Below, piece by piece: positions 1-5,127 of a stretch of DNA of 5,127 nt. The notes under the pieces are model-generated. The model had not been told where the DNA came from. It ran no database searches and saw only the letters and a program-made list of their open reading frames with translations. Origin of the DNA: Thermogutta sp. GTDB taxonomy: Bacteria; Planctomycetota; Planctomycetia; Pirellulales; Thermoguttaceae. Positions within the stretch are counted from its first letter, which is position 1; every line of letters starts with the position of its first letter. The position numbers were made by a program, and so were the translations under genes. The stretch is from assembly GCF_014359955.1 (NCBI RefSeq), contig NZ_JACIYL010000275.1:1-5127 (forward strand), read 5' to 3'.

Positions 1-9
1 CGATTGGAG

Positions 10-29
10 GGCCCGGTGCCGCCCGGGCC
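10..29. terminator. GC-rich hairpin, possible weak terminator
   Basis: A perfect 7-bp inverted repeat (GGCCCGG at 10-16, CCGGGCC at 23-29) encloses a 6-nt loop. It lies about 64 nt beyond the queG stop codon. No T-tract follows it on either strand, so it does not meet the usual form of an intrinsic terminator. It could be a transcript-end stabilising hairpin, part of a neighbouring feature to the left of the window, or chance in GC-rich DNA. Confidence 0.3.
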
Positions 30-59
30 GCGCCACACGATCATACGCCCCGCGCTTCG

Positions 60-99
60 GTCGGGGCAATTCATGAATTCCCCCGACAAGTTTTATGTG
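60..99 (+). terminator. 28-nt palindromic hairpin with T-rich tail (likely terminator)
   Basis: Positions 60-87 form a nearly perfect dyad: half-site 60-73 (GTCGGGGCAATTCA) matches the reverse complement of 74-87 at 13 of 14 positions; the only mismatch is the 67/80 pair. The stem is a 7-bp GC-rich base (60-66/81-87) topped by AT-rich pairs. On the plus strand it is followed by AAGTTTTATGTGTT, a weak T-tract, so the best-oriented reading is an intrinsic terminator for a plus-strand gene ending left of the window. It starts 5 nt past the queG stop codon, so it may also end or protect the queG transcript. On the minus strand no T-tract follows. A protein-binding palindrome is the alternative. 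Confidence 0.6.
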
Positions 100-1298
100 T
101 TCTCCCGGCTTTTCCAAGACCCGCTGCCTGGTGGGCGCGGTTCTTCCGCCCCGTCGTGGCATGCTGTGATTTGCATAATTCTATCCAAGTGTCGGCTGAG
201 TTGCTCCCGAACCCAGGGGTCCGGATCGCTATCCATCCGCGCCCGCACGGCCGACACCGCCTCCTCTGTTGCGATCTCGACGAGGGCCCAGCCGCATGCT
301 TCCCGCACGACAGGATCCGAATCCTCCAGTCCTCTGGTCAGCGCTGGTACCGCTTCCCTGCAGCGTTGATTTCCCAGGACGATCGCGGCATTTCGCAAAA
401 GACCCCGCCGTTTGGCTCGCCACAACGGCATGTCCCGAAACGCCGAACGGAACTGCTCGTCGCTCCACTGGAAAAGCTCAATCAGTTCGACGTGGGTTCC
501 CCAGCGAGGCATGAGTGAAGGCTCCCCGCTCACCGGCGCCCGTCGGTTCCAGGGGCAGACTTCCTGACAGATGTCGCAACCAAAAAACCAATCATCAACA
601 GAGGATCGCCATTCCTGAGGGATCGGACCGCGGAGCTCGATCGTCAAATAGCTGAGGCATCGTCGGGCATCGAGGACATACGGAGCGACGAGCGCTCCAG
701 TGGGACACGCACGCAGACAGGCGGTGCACGTCCCGCAGTGATTGGCTTCAAAAGGCCTGTCCACCACCAGGTCGGCCGTCGTCAGAAGTGCTGCCAGAAA
801 GAGCCAGCTCCCCAGGCGGGGATTAATGAGCAGCGTGTTTTTGCCGATCCAGCCCAGACCGGCGAGTTGAGCAAATTCGCGTTCCAGAAGCGGCGCCGTA
901 TCGACCACGCCCCGTGTCTCACTCCCCGGGCAGAGTTCTTTCACTGTTTGGCCGAGGCTTTTGAGCTTGCTCCGGATCAGGTCGTGGTAATCTTTTCCCC
1001 ACGCGTACCGCGAAATCCTCCCTTTACCGACCGCACTCGGCGAGGGTTCTACCGTGCGATAGGGAAATCCCAGCATCACGATGGTCCGCACGCCTTCCAA
1101 AACCGACCGGGGATGGGCGTACGCTTCCCGCCGACGTTCCAGATACTTCATCTCCCCGTGAAAGCCCTTTTCCAGCCACTCCACAAAAAAAGAAAAATGA
1201 GGTGGCTCTACGGCGGAACAGATCCCCACCGGCGCAAATCCCAGATCCTCGGCGGCTTTCCGAATTTGCCGGGTGATTTCCTCCCGATCGCTGGGCAT
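93..1298 (-). CDS. queG: Epoxyqueuosine reductase QueG
   Basis: QueG catalyses the last step of queuosine synthesis in tRNA, reducing epoxyqueuosine to queuosine at the wobble position of GUN-anticodon tRNAs in the cytoplasm, using cobalamin and two 4Fe-4S clusters. The 401-aa product has the N-terminal DUF1730-type domain (about residues 1-130). The VDTAPLLERE motif follows, with D133 at the place of the family's proposed catalytic acid, and then AGLGWIGKNTLL (146-157). The ferredoxin-like cysteines are C188, C191, C194 and C198, then C214, C241, C244 and C248, the last three in CDICQEVCPWN. A HEAT-like helical region (about 297-372) follows, as in long QueG proteins, and then a polar tail of about 30 residues. 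The ATG at 1298 is the only ATG after an in-frame TGA ten codons upstream, and only a weak GGA precedes it. The gene is single and divergent from the lipoprotein gene. All key residues are present. Confidence 0.96.
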   Translation of the reverse strand: MPSDREEITRQIRKAAEDLGFAPVGICSAVEPPHFSFFVEWLEKGFHGEMKYLERRREAYAHPRSVLEGVRTIVMLGFPYRTVEPSPSAVGKGRISRYAWGKDYHDLIRSKLKSLGQTVKELCPGSETRGVVDTAPLLEREFAQLAGLGWIGKNTLLINPRLGSWLFLAALLTTADLVVDRPFEANHCGTCTACLRACPTGALVAPYVLDARRCLSYLTIELRGPIPQEWRSSVDDWFFGCDICQEVCPWNRRAPVSGEPSLMPRWGTHVELIELFQWSDEQFRSAFRDMPLWRAKRRGLLRNAAIVLGNQRCREAVPALTRGLEDSDPVVREACGWALVEIATEEAVSAVRARMDSDPDPWVREQLSRHLDRIMQITACHDGAEEPRPPGSGSWKSRENT

Positions 1299-1365
1299 CG
1301 GCTGACATCCGCGGACACGACGTCACAAACCAGACAGGAAGACGCGTCGATTGCGTCCGTCATCC

Positions 1366-1396
1366 ATTTTAGGAAACAATGAAGGGGTGAATCCAA
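1366..1396 (-). promoter_or_regulatory. Weak candidate promoter for queG
   Basis: On the minus strand a TAAAAT hexamer (plus 1366-1371) resembles a sigma-70 -10 box and would start a transcript about 60 nt before the queG ATG. The upstream TTGGAT (plus 1391-1396) is a poor -35 match at a long 19-nt spacing. If real, it lies downstream of the terminator-like hairpin at 1395-1431, which would then act as an insulator rather than an attenuator. Promoter consensus in planctomycetes is poorly fixed, so this is a guess. No better promoter was found for the plus-strand lipoprotein gene in the same interval. Confidence 0.2.
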
Positions 1397-1431
1397 AGAA
1401 AAAAATCGGGCGGCGCACTCATTTCGCCCGA
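1395..1431 (-). terminator. Intrinsic-terminator-like hairpin upstream of queG
   Basis: Read on the minus strand, a 7-bp stem (TCGGGCG, 1431-1425, with CGCCCGA, 1412-1406) and a 12-nt loop are followed directly by seven T residues (1405-1399), then C and TTT. This is the standard shape of a Rho-independent terminator, pointing toward queG and ending 96 nt before its ATG. No minus-strand gene lies between it and the CxxCxxCC gene that ends at 3044. It could therefore be an attenuator in the queG leader or a block on antisense read-through from the lipoprotein-lactonase region. On the plus strand the A-tract precedes the hairpin and no T-tract follows, so it would not terminate in that direction. 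Confidence 0.55.
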
Positions 1432-1480
1432 GCGCTTCGATGGCTCAAGCGGTGTTCCGCAGAGTAAGAGTCTCGTACCA

Positions 1481-1486
1481 GGGGAG
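1481..1486 (+). promoter_or_regulatory. Ribosome binding site of lipoprotein gene
   Basis: GGGGAG sits 11 nt before the ATG at 1498, a slightly long but usable spacing. It supports translation of this short frame, which would otherwise rest only on its signal sequence. Confidence 0.5.
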
Positions 1487-1497
1487 TTTATCCAGCG

Positions 1498-1728
1498 ATG
1501 GGACACGGTCTGAAGCTCTGTATTATCTGCGTTTTTTCGCTGGTAGGTGGCCTTTTGCTCGTTGCTGCGCCGGGTTGCCAATCCCGGCCGCCTCTGGAAG
1601 AGTTAGGCGAGCTGGAGTTCGATGTGCCCAATCTGCCGGGTATCGATCAGCCCTATCCTCTTCCTGGTGAATCCAAGGAGAAGAAAACCACCGACCACGA
1701 CAGCGGTTCCGCCCCTTTTAACGAATGA
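1498..1728 (+). CDS. Small predicted lipoprotein of unknown function
   Basis: This 76-aa product has a lipoprotein-type signal: a short n-region with H3 and K6, a hydrophobic stretch (about residues 7-24) and the sequence AAPGC, with C27 as the predicted lipidated cysteine. P25 at -2 is not the ideal lipobox residue, but -1 glycine and -3 alanine fit. The mature part is about 50 residues, rich in proline and acidic residues (EELGELEFDVPNLPG), with a basic-acidic tail, and no recognisable domain. Residues C8 and C11 lie inside the hydrophobic segment. A GGGGAG ribosome site supports the ATG at 1498. It is followed 133 nt later by the lactonase gene on the same strand, so the two may be co-transcribed. 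I do not recognise the family; small orphan lipoproteins like this are common in planctomycetes. Confidence 0.65.
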   Translation: MGHGLKLCIICVFSLVGGLLLVAAPGCQSRPPLEELGELEFDVPNLPGIDQPYPLPGESKEKKTTDHDSGSAPFNE

Positions 1729-1744
1729 ATCTTTCCTTTCGCGC

Positions 1745-1775
1745 GGTTCCCTGGGGGGCGTTCTTGCCCGGGACC
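1745..1775 (+). other. Bulged hairpin between lipoprotein and lactonase genes
   Basis: GGTTCC (1745-1750) can pair with GGGACC (1770-1775, one G-T pair), and GGGC (1756-1759) with GCCC (1766-1769) around a 6-nt loop, leaving a 5-nt bulge at 1751-1755. No T-tract follows. It could partly uncouple the two genes or stabilise an mRNA end. The rest of the 133-nt gap shows no recognisable gene or known riboswitch. Confidence 0.3.
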
Positions 1776-1849
1776 CTCGCCAGATGAAAATAGGGCTTGC
1801 GCAGATTACCCTGGAGAACGCGGCGTTTCCCGTTCGGTTTGGCCTCAGT

Positions 1850-1856
1850 GGAGAAG
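1850..1856 (+). promoter_or_regulatory. Ribosome binding site that fixes the lactonase start
   Basis: GGAGAAG lies 5 nt before the ATG at 1862. This site, together with the signal peptide that begins directly at that ATG, favours 1862 over the in-frame ATG at 1784 and over further upstream starts that would overlap the lipoprotein gene. Confidence 0.65.
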
Positions 1857-1861
1857 TGGAC

Positions 1862-3016
1862 ATGAGCAGGTTGGTTGTCACATTCCTGACGGGGCTTGTC
1901 CTCAGCCTTTCGGCCGGAGCAGGATGGCCTGTTCTGGGAGATGAGTACTGGGTATTCTACGGCACATACACACGGGGCACCAGCAAGGGGATCTATGTGA
2001 GCCGATTCAACGCGGAGGAGGGAACTCTCAGCGAGCCGGTGCTGGCCGCGGAGGCACAGAATCCCTCGTTTCTGGCACTGCATCCCCAAAAACCCCTTTT
2101 GTATGCGGTGGGAGAGCTCTGGGAAATGTCCGGCAGACGGACGGGCAGCGTCAGCGCCTTTGCGGTGGATGTCCGCTCGGGCCGATTGAGCTTGATCAAT
2201 CAGCAACCGTCGGGCGGTTCCGGGCCTTGCCACGTCAGCGTGGACGCCACAGGCCGATTCGTCCTGGTCGCCAATTATGGCGGGGGAAGCGTGGCGGTCT
2301 TGCCAGTTTCGCCGGACGGCGGGCTTGGGCCGACTGTTTGCCTGATAAAGCAGGAGGGAAAGAGTGTGCACCCCACGCGACAGACAAGCCCTCATGCCCA
2401 TCAGATCGGCTTCAATCCGACCGGCAAACTTGTTGTGGTACCCGACCTGGGGCTGGACCAAGTTTTGCTGTTCGATTGGGATGGTACTCGAGGGCAGCTC
2501 ACTCCCCACAAGCCGCCGTTCGTGCAGGTGCCGCCGGGCTCGGGACCGCGGCATTTCGCGTTTCATCCTAGCGGGAAGGTTCTCTATGTCCTTAACGAGC
2601 TCACCACGACCGTGAGCATTTTTGCCTGTGATGACGGGGGGCCTAGCCGACTGTTACAGAGTGTCTCCGCATTGCCTGCGGATTTCACCGGCCAGAACAC
2701 AGCGGCGGAAATCGCCGTCCATCCGACCGGTCGGTTTGTTTACACCTCCAATCGCGGGCACGATTCTGTGGCCGTGTTTGCTGTCTCAGATGGTGGGAAA
2801 CGGCTGGAGCTGAAGATCAACGTCTCCACGCAAGGGAAAACTCCTCGCTTCATCGGGGTGGATCCTACCGGCAGGTATTTACTGGCCGCCAACCAGGACA
2901 CGAACAACGTCGTCATTTTCAAGATCGACAGCGAGACGGGCATTCCCACCCCCACAGGAAAGCAGGTCTCCGTGGGGGCTCCCGTGTGCCTAGTGTTTTA
3001 TCCGGTGACGGATTGA
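1862..3016 (+). CDS. Exported lactonase-family beta-propeller protein
   Basis: The 384-aa product belongs to the lactonase family (6-phosphogluconolactonase Pgl/YbhE type, seven-bladed beta-propeller). It opens with FYGTYTRGTSKGIYVSRF (32-49) and NPSFLALHP (67-75). Repeated blade motifs follow: GPCHVSVDATGRFVLVANYG (121-140), PHAHQIGFNPTGK (177-189), GPRHFAFHPSGKVLYVLNE (228-246), AEIAVHPTGRFVYTSNRGHD (282-301) and PRFIGVDPTGRYLLAANQD (328-346). The histidines and arginine in PHAH and GPRH are conserved in the family near the presumed active site. Residues 1-26 look like a Sec signal peptide (hydrophobic 4-20, then LGDEYW), so export is inferred. E. coli Pgl acts in the cytoplasmic pentose phosphate pathway; an exported homologue may act on another lactone or have no such activity, so no gene symbol is given. 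Length is normal. The stop faces the convergent CxxCxxCC gene, 27 nt away. Confidence 0.9.
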   Translation: MSRLVVTFLTGLVLSLSAGAGWPVLGDEYWVFYGTYTRGTSKGIYVSRFNAEEGTLSEPVLAAEAQNPSFLALHPQKPLLYAVGELWEMSGRRTGSVSAFAVDVRSGRLSLINQQPSGGSGPCHVSVDATGRFVLVANYGGGSVAVLPVSPDGGLGPTVCLIKQEGKSVHPTRQTSPHAHQIGFNPTGKLVVVPDLGLDQVLLFDWDGTRGQLTPHKPPFVQVPPGSGPRHFAFHPSGKVLYVLNELTTTVSIFACDDGGPSRLLQSVSALPADFTGQNTAAEIAVHPTGRFVYTSNRGHDSVAVFAVSDGGKRLELKINVSTQGKTPRFIGVDPTGRYLLAANQDTNNVVIFKIDSETGIPTPTGKQVSVGAPVCLVFYPVTD

Positions 3017-3038
3017 TGCGCGGGGAGTGACACGGGAG
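2979..3038. repeat. Nested inverted repeat at convergent gene ends
   Basis: A perfect 9-bp inverted repeat (CTCCCGTGT at 2979-2987, ACACGGGAG at 3030-3038) encloses an inner hairpin (ATCCG 3000-3004, CGGAT 3009-3013, loop GTGA). It spans the lactonase stop and ends 6 nt before the stop of the convergent gene. Neither strand has a strong T-tract after it (plus: ACGATTTATC). It may act as a transcript-end structure for one or both genes, but an arm pair of this length is not rare by chance in a window this size. Confidence 0.35.
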
Positions 3039-3043
3039 ACGAT

Positions 3044-4330
3044 TTATCGGGCCCACCAGATGACCAGTCGAATGAGCTGGCCGCTGTGCCCCAGCGCCCG
3101 TAGCCTTCGCCGGTAAGTTCGGCTGGCGAGCGAGGCCAGGCCTTCTCCGCGATCGAGGGCGATCACCACCGCCGTCATGTCTTCGGTCGTGGGAAGTCGG
3201 CCGGGAGTTGCCAGGCGGAGAACGGCAAGGGCCGCGGGGAAGGACGCGGCCAGGGCGCGAATACGATCGGTTAGAGGCCAGCCCCGTCGGCCATTGACCG
3301 CGAAGCGGCGGGAGATGGCCATGGCCTCGTAGTACTCATCGAGGGGCGTGAGCACGTCTCGATGTAACCCCGTCAAACTGCGGCCCAGTTCTGCCAGCGA
3401 GACGCTGCCCGAAAACGTCGCTCGTTCGCCCTGGAACTTAAGAGCGACCTCTGGCGGCGCGAGCGCCGGAATGTCGCCTTTTCCCCTGGCGATCGCCAGC
3501 GCCATTTTCGCCCACTGAAGCCGCCCCCGCCACGATTCTTTGAGTGGAAACCCCGGATGCAGGCGGAGGTAGTCCAGCAGGATCCGGCGGAAAATAAACT
3601 GGGCTGCCGCATCCGGCGGGACGCGGTCGCGGAAAAGTGGCTCGGCTTCCTTCGGCACACTCTCTTCCAGCATGCGGAGCAGCTCAACGTACTGCTGCTG
3701 ATCCAGGCGGCTCAGCCGACAGGCGTCCAGGGTCTGCGCGAACAGCAGCGCGTGAACAAGCCGGCGGACCATGGGATAGGAAGGATTGCAGAGGAGGCGT
3801 TCCACAACCCCTGCCGCTCGCAGAAACTGATTCCAGGTCCCCCGGTAACCTAGAGTGATGGGAGGCGGCACCGTTGTCCGGGGACGCAAGCGGGGATGCT
3901 CGGCAAGCGGTCGCCACTGGTCTTCCTGTTGCGAGAGCGGCTGGCCTGCGTGCCGGATCACACTGGGGCAGTTATGCCGCAGCGTGAGGTACGCAAATTT
4001 ATCCAAAGCCACAGTCTGATAAGGGAACATCCGACAGACGAGCGGCTTGGCCTCTGCCCCGAATCGCTCGTGAATGCGGCAACGACCGGTGGGACTGAGA
4101 AAAACACAGTAGCCGTCTTCCTGATGGGCCAATCGATACCGGGGAGGCCAGAGCCGCGTACGAACAAATAATCGCTTCCCCGCGAGCGCTGGGTCTTTGT
4201 TCCATCCCTGGCCGCGGATCCTTGCGTATTCCTCGGGGGAAAGGGGGATGATCACGTGACGGCAGCAAATACCGCAGCCGTGGCAGGTCCATCGTTCTTC
4301 CACCGGTAGCAGTCTCAGGGGAAGATCCAT
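3044..4330 (-). CDS. YkgJ-family CxxCxxCC metal-cluster protein, long form
   Basis: The N-terminal part of this 428-aa protein is a putative zinc- or iron-chelating domain of the CxxCxxCC (YkgJ/UPF0153, PF03692) family. Cysteines C16, C19, C22 and C23 lie in WTCHGCGICC. They are followed by C75 (DGYCVFL), C84 in GRCRIH, C99 in LVCRMFPY, and C121 in HNCPS; CRxFPY and CxIH are family hallmarks. Many members are only 100-200 aa; here about 300 further residues follow, rich in leucine, arginine and alanine, probably helical, without a motif I recognise. Long members are sometimes annotated as flagellin N-methylase (FliB-like), but nothing here proves that, and no flagellar genes are visible. No signal peptide, so cytoplasmic. 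The ATG at 4330 has only a weak GGGA upstream. It follows the prenyltransferase-repeat gene by 27 nt, suggesting an operon. Confidence 0.85.
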   Translation of the reverse strand: MDLPLRLLPVEERWTCHGCGICCRHVIIPLSPEEYARIRGQGWNKDPALAGKRLFVRTRLWPPRYRLAHQEDGYCVFLSPTGRCRIHERFGAEAKPLVCRMFPYQTVALDKFAYLTLRHNCPSVIRHAGQPLSQQEDQWRPLAEHPRLRPRTTVPPPITLGYRGTWNQFLRAAGVVERLLCNPSYPMVRRLVHALLFAQTLDACRLSRLDQQQYVELLRMLEESVPKEAEPLFRDRVPPDAAAQFIFRRILLDYLRLHPGFPLKESWRGRLQWAKMALAIARGKGDIPALAPPEVALKFQGERATFSGSVSLAELGRSLTGLHRDVLTPLDEYYEAMAISRRFAVNGRRGWPLTDRIRALAASFPAALAVLRLATPGRLPTTEDMTAVVIALDRGEGLASLASRTYRRRLRALGHSGQLIRLVIWWAR

Positions 4331-4357
4331 GGTGCGGTGAGGTCCCGGTCTGCGAAT

Positions 4358-5127
4358 TCAATCCTTCTGGGCAAGCGTTCTGAACAAGGGCAGGTGCCGG
4401 TAGTACACTTCGAGGATGAGCAGGTGCATGGCGGTGACGTACAGTCGGCCCGCCTCATTGCCCCACCGGTCGGCCACAGACCGTAACGGATCCCAACTCC
4501 CTGCCCATGGTCCGGATTGCACCTGTTCCCGAAGAAGGAGTTGCTGGATGGCCTGGTTCCAGGCTTTCCAATATTCGCCCTGCATTTGAAACATCACCTG
4601 GGTGGCGTAATACCAGTAGTAGGTGTCCCGCAGGGGATTTTCGGCGGTTCCGTAACTCGGCAGATTGCGAGCCAGAAAATCGGCACCTCGTTGCAGGGCG
4701 GGGTTGTCGGGCCCCCAACCCAGATAAATGCGCATGAGTAATCCCTCGGCTGTCATCGCACGACTGGGCGCCTTCAGATGAGCGGCGGATGAACTATTTC
4801 CTGCATAGGGGCTGTAGACATAACGGGCCCCACCTTCCACCTGCGCCCGATCGAGCCATCGCGAGACGCCTTCCAGTGTCGCGGCGGGCACCTGCAATCC
4901 GGCCATCTGGGCACTTTTCAGTGCCATAAGCTGCCATCCGGTGACAGACGTGTCGGCTTCTTTTCGAGACTCGTACCGCCACCCGCCCAATTCGGGGTTT
5001 TGGGATTGCACGATAAATGCGATCGCCCGCTCAGCAGGCTGGCGGAGGGCCGGATCGCGTGTCATGCCGTAGGCTTCGCACACGGCAATCGTCGCCAGCC
5101 CATGCCCGTAAAATCGCGTGTAAAGAT
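4358..5127 (-). CDS. Prenyltransferase/squalene-oxidase-repeat protein, 3' part
   Basis: The reading frame is open to the right edge, so only the last 255 residues are visible and the true start lies outside the window; a GTG at 5083 is internal. Visible residues 1-25 read LYTRFYGHGLATIAVCEAYG... and continue a conserved block. A QW-type repeat follows (QNPELGGWRY, 42-51), then DTSVTGW (58-64), DTYYWYYATQVMFQ (167-180), a second GPWAGSW (205-211) and GRLYVTAMHLLILEVYYRHL (227-246). These are alpha/alpha-barrel repeats like those of squalene-hopene cyclases and prenyltransferase beta subunits. Planctomycete proteins of this type are widespread and uncharacterised; many carry long N-terminal regions, which cannot be checked here. 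The DXDD catalytic motif of true squalene-hopene cyclases is not in the visible part; DTSV occupies a repeat position and is not that motif. The downstream CxxCxxCC gene lies 27 nt away in the same frame. Confidence 0.85.
   Translation of the reverse strand, partial: LYTRFYGHGLATIAVCEAYGMTRDPALRQPAERAIAFIVQSQNPELGGWRYESRKEADTSVTGWQLMALKSAQMAGLQVPAATLEGVSRWLDRAQVEGGARYVYSPYAGNSSSAAHLKAPSRAMTAEGLLMRIYLGWGPDNPALQRGADFLARNLPSYGTAENPLRDTYYWYYATQVMFQMQGEYWKAWNQAIQQLLLREQVQSGPWAGSWDPLRSVADRWGNEAGRLYVTAMHLLILEVYYRHLPLFRTLAQKD

Noticed and set aside
4..369. 121-codon plus-strand open frame at the left edge
   Set aside because: Most of it is antisense to the queG 3' end, it runs through the 60-87 palindrome, and its translation is low-complexity without family features. 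A real gene ending from the left cannot be fully excluded.
738..1382. 214-codon plus-strand open frame opposite queG
   Set aside because: It lies antisense to a frame with full QueG motifs; long antisense frames are usual in GC-rich DNA, and its translation shows no family features.
1299..1497. preQ1 or cobalamin riboswitch in the queG leader
   Set aside because: Considered because QueG makes queuosine and uses cobalamin, but no preQ1 consensus segments or B12-box-like element could be seen by eye on the minus strand.
1386..1676. Direct repeat GGTGAATCCAA at 1386-1396 and 1666-1676
   Set aside because: An 11-nt repeat pair is expected by chance a few times in 5 kb; the second copy is inside coding sequence.
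1622..1861. N-terminal extension of the lactonase frame, including the ATG at 1784
   Set aside because: It overlaps the lipoprotein gene, has no ribosome site of similar quality, and would bury the signal peptide that begins at 1862.
1718..2566. 282-codon minus-strand open frame opposite the lactonase gene
   Set aside because: The plus strand encodes conserved propeller blades throughout; the antisense translation is rich in Arg, Ser and Pro without a recognisable motif.
2723..2734. 12-nt perfect palindrome CCGACCGGTCGG
   Set aside because: It encodes part of a conserved HPTGRF blade motif in the lactonase, so codon content explains it.

Overview
The window looks like an ordinary chromosomal segment of a GC-rich bacterium, most likely a planctomycete (Planctomycetota; Pirellulales-like is a guess). 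Three things suggest this. There is a prenyltransferase/squalene-oxidase-repeat protein with the GHGLAT...CEAYGMTRDP and DTSVTGW signatures familiar from planctomycete genomes. There is a signal-peptide-bearing lactonase-fold beta-propeller. There is also a tiny orphan lipoprotein beside it. This assignment is from memory of family patterns, not from a search.

Layout from left to right. Positions 1-92 are non-coding and hold two hairpins; one (60-87) is a nearly perfect 28-nt palindrome just past the end of queG. Positions 93-1298 (minus) encode QueG, the cobalamin- and 4Fe-4S-dependent epoxyqueuosine reductase of queuosine-tRNA synthesis. Positions 1299-1497 are a divergent intergenic region with a minus-strand intrinsic-terminator-like hairpin plus T-tract upstream of queG. 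Positions 1498-1728 (plus) encode a 76-aa predicted lipoprotein. After a 133-nt gap with a further hairpin comes 1862-3016 (plus), a predicted exported lactonase-family seven-bladed propeller. Its stop lies 27 nt from the stop of a convergent minus-strand gene, 3044-4330, a YkgJ/CxxCxxCC metal-cluster protein with an unusually long C-terminal part. Upstream of that on the same strand is the 3' part of the prenyltransferase-repeat gene (4358 to the right edge), which runs off the window.

Functional links. The cyclase-repeat gene and the CxxCxxCC gene are probably one minus-strand transcription unit (27-nt gap). The lipoprotein and lactonase are probably a plus-strand pair with an envelope location. 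queG stands alone as a tRNA-modification gene. I see no mobile element, CRISPR array, tRNA or rRNA, and no clear novel system. The most noteworthy signals are the non-coding hairpins at 60-87 and 1395-1431.
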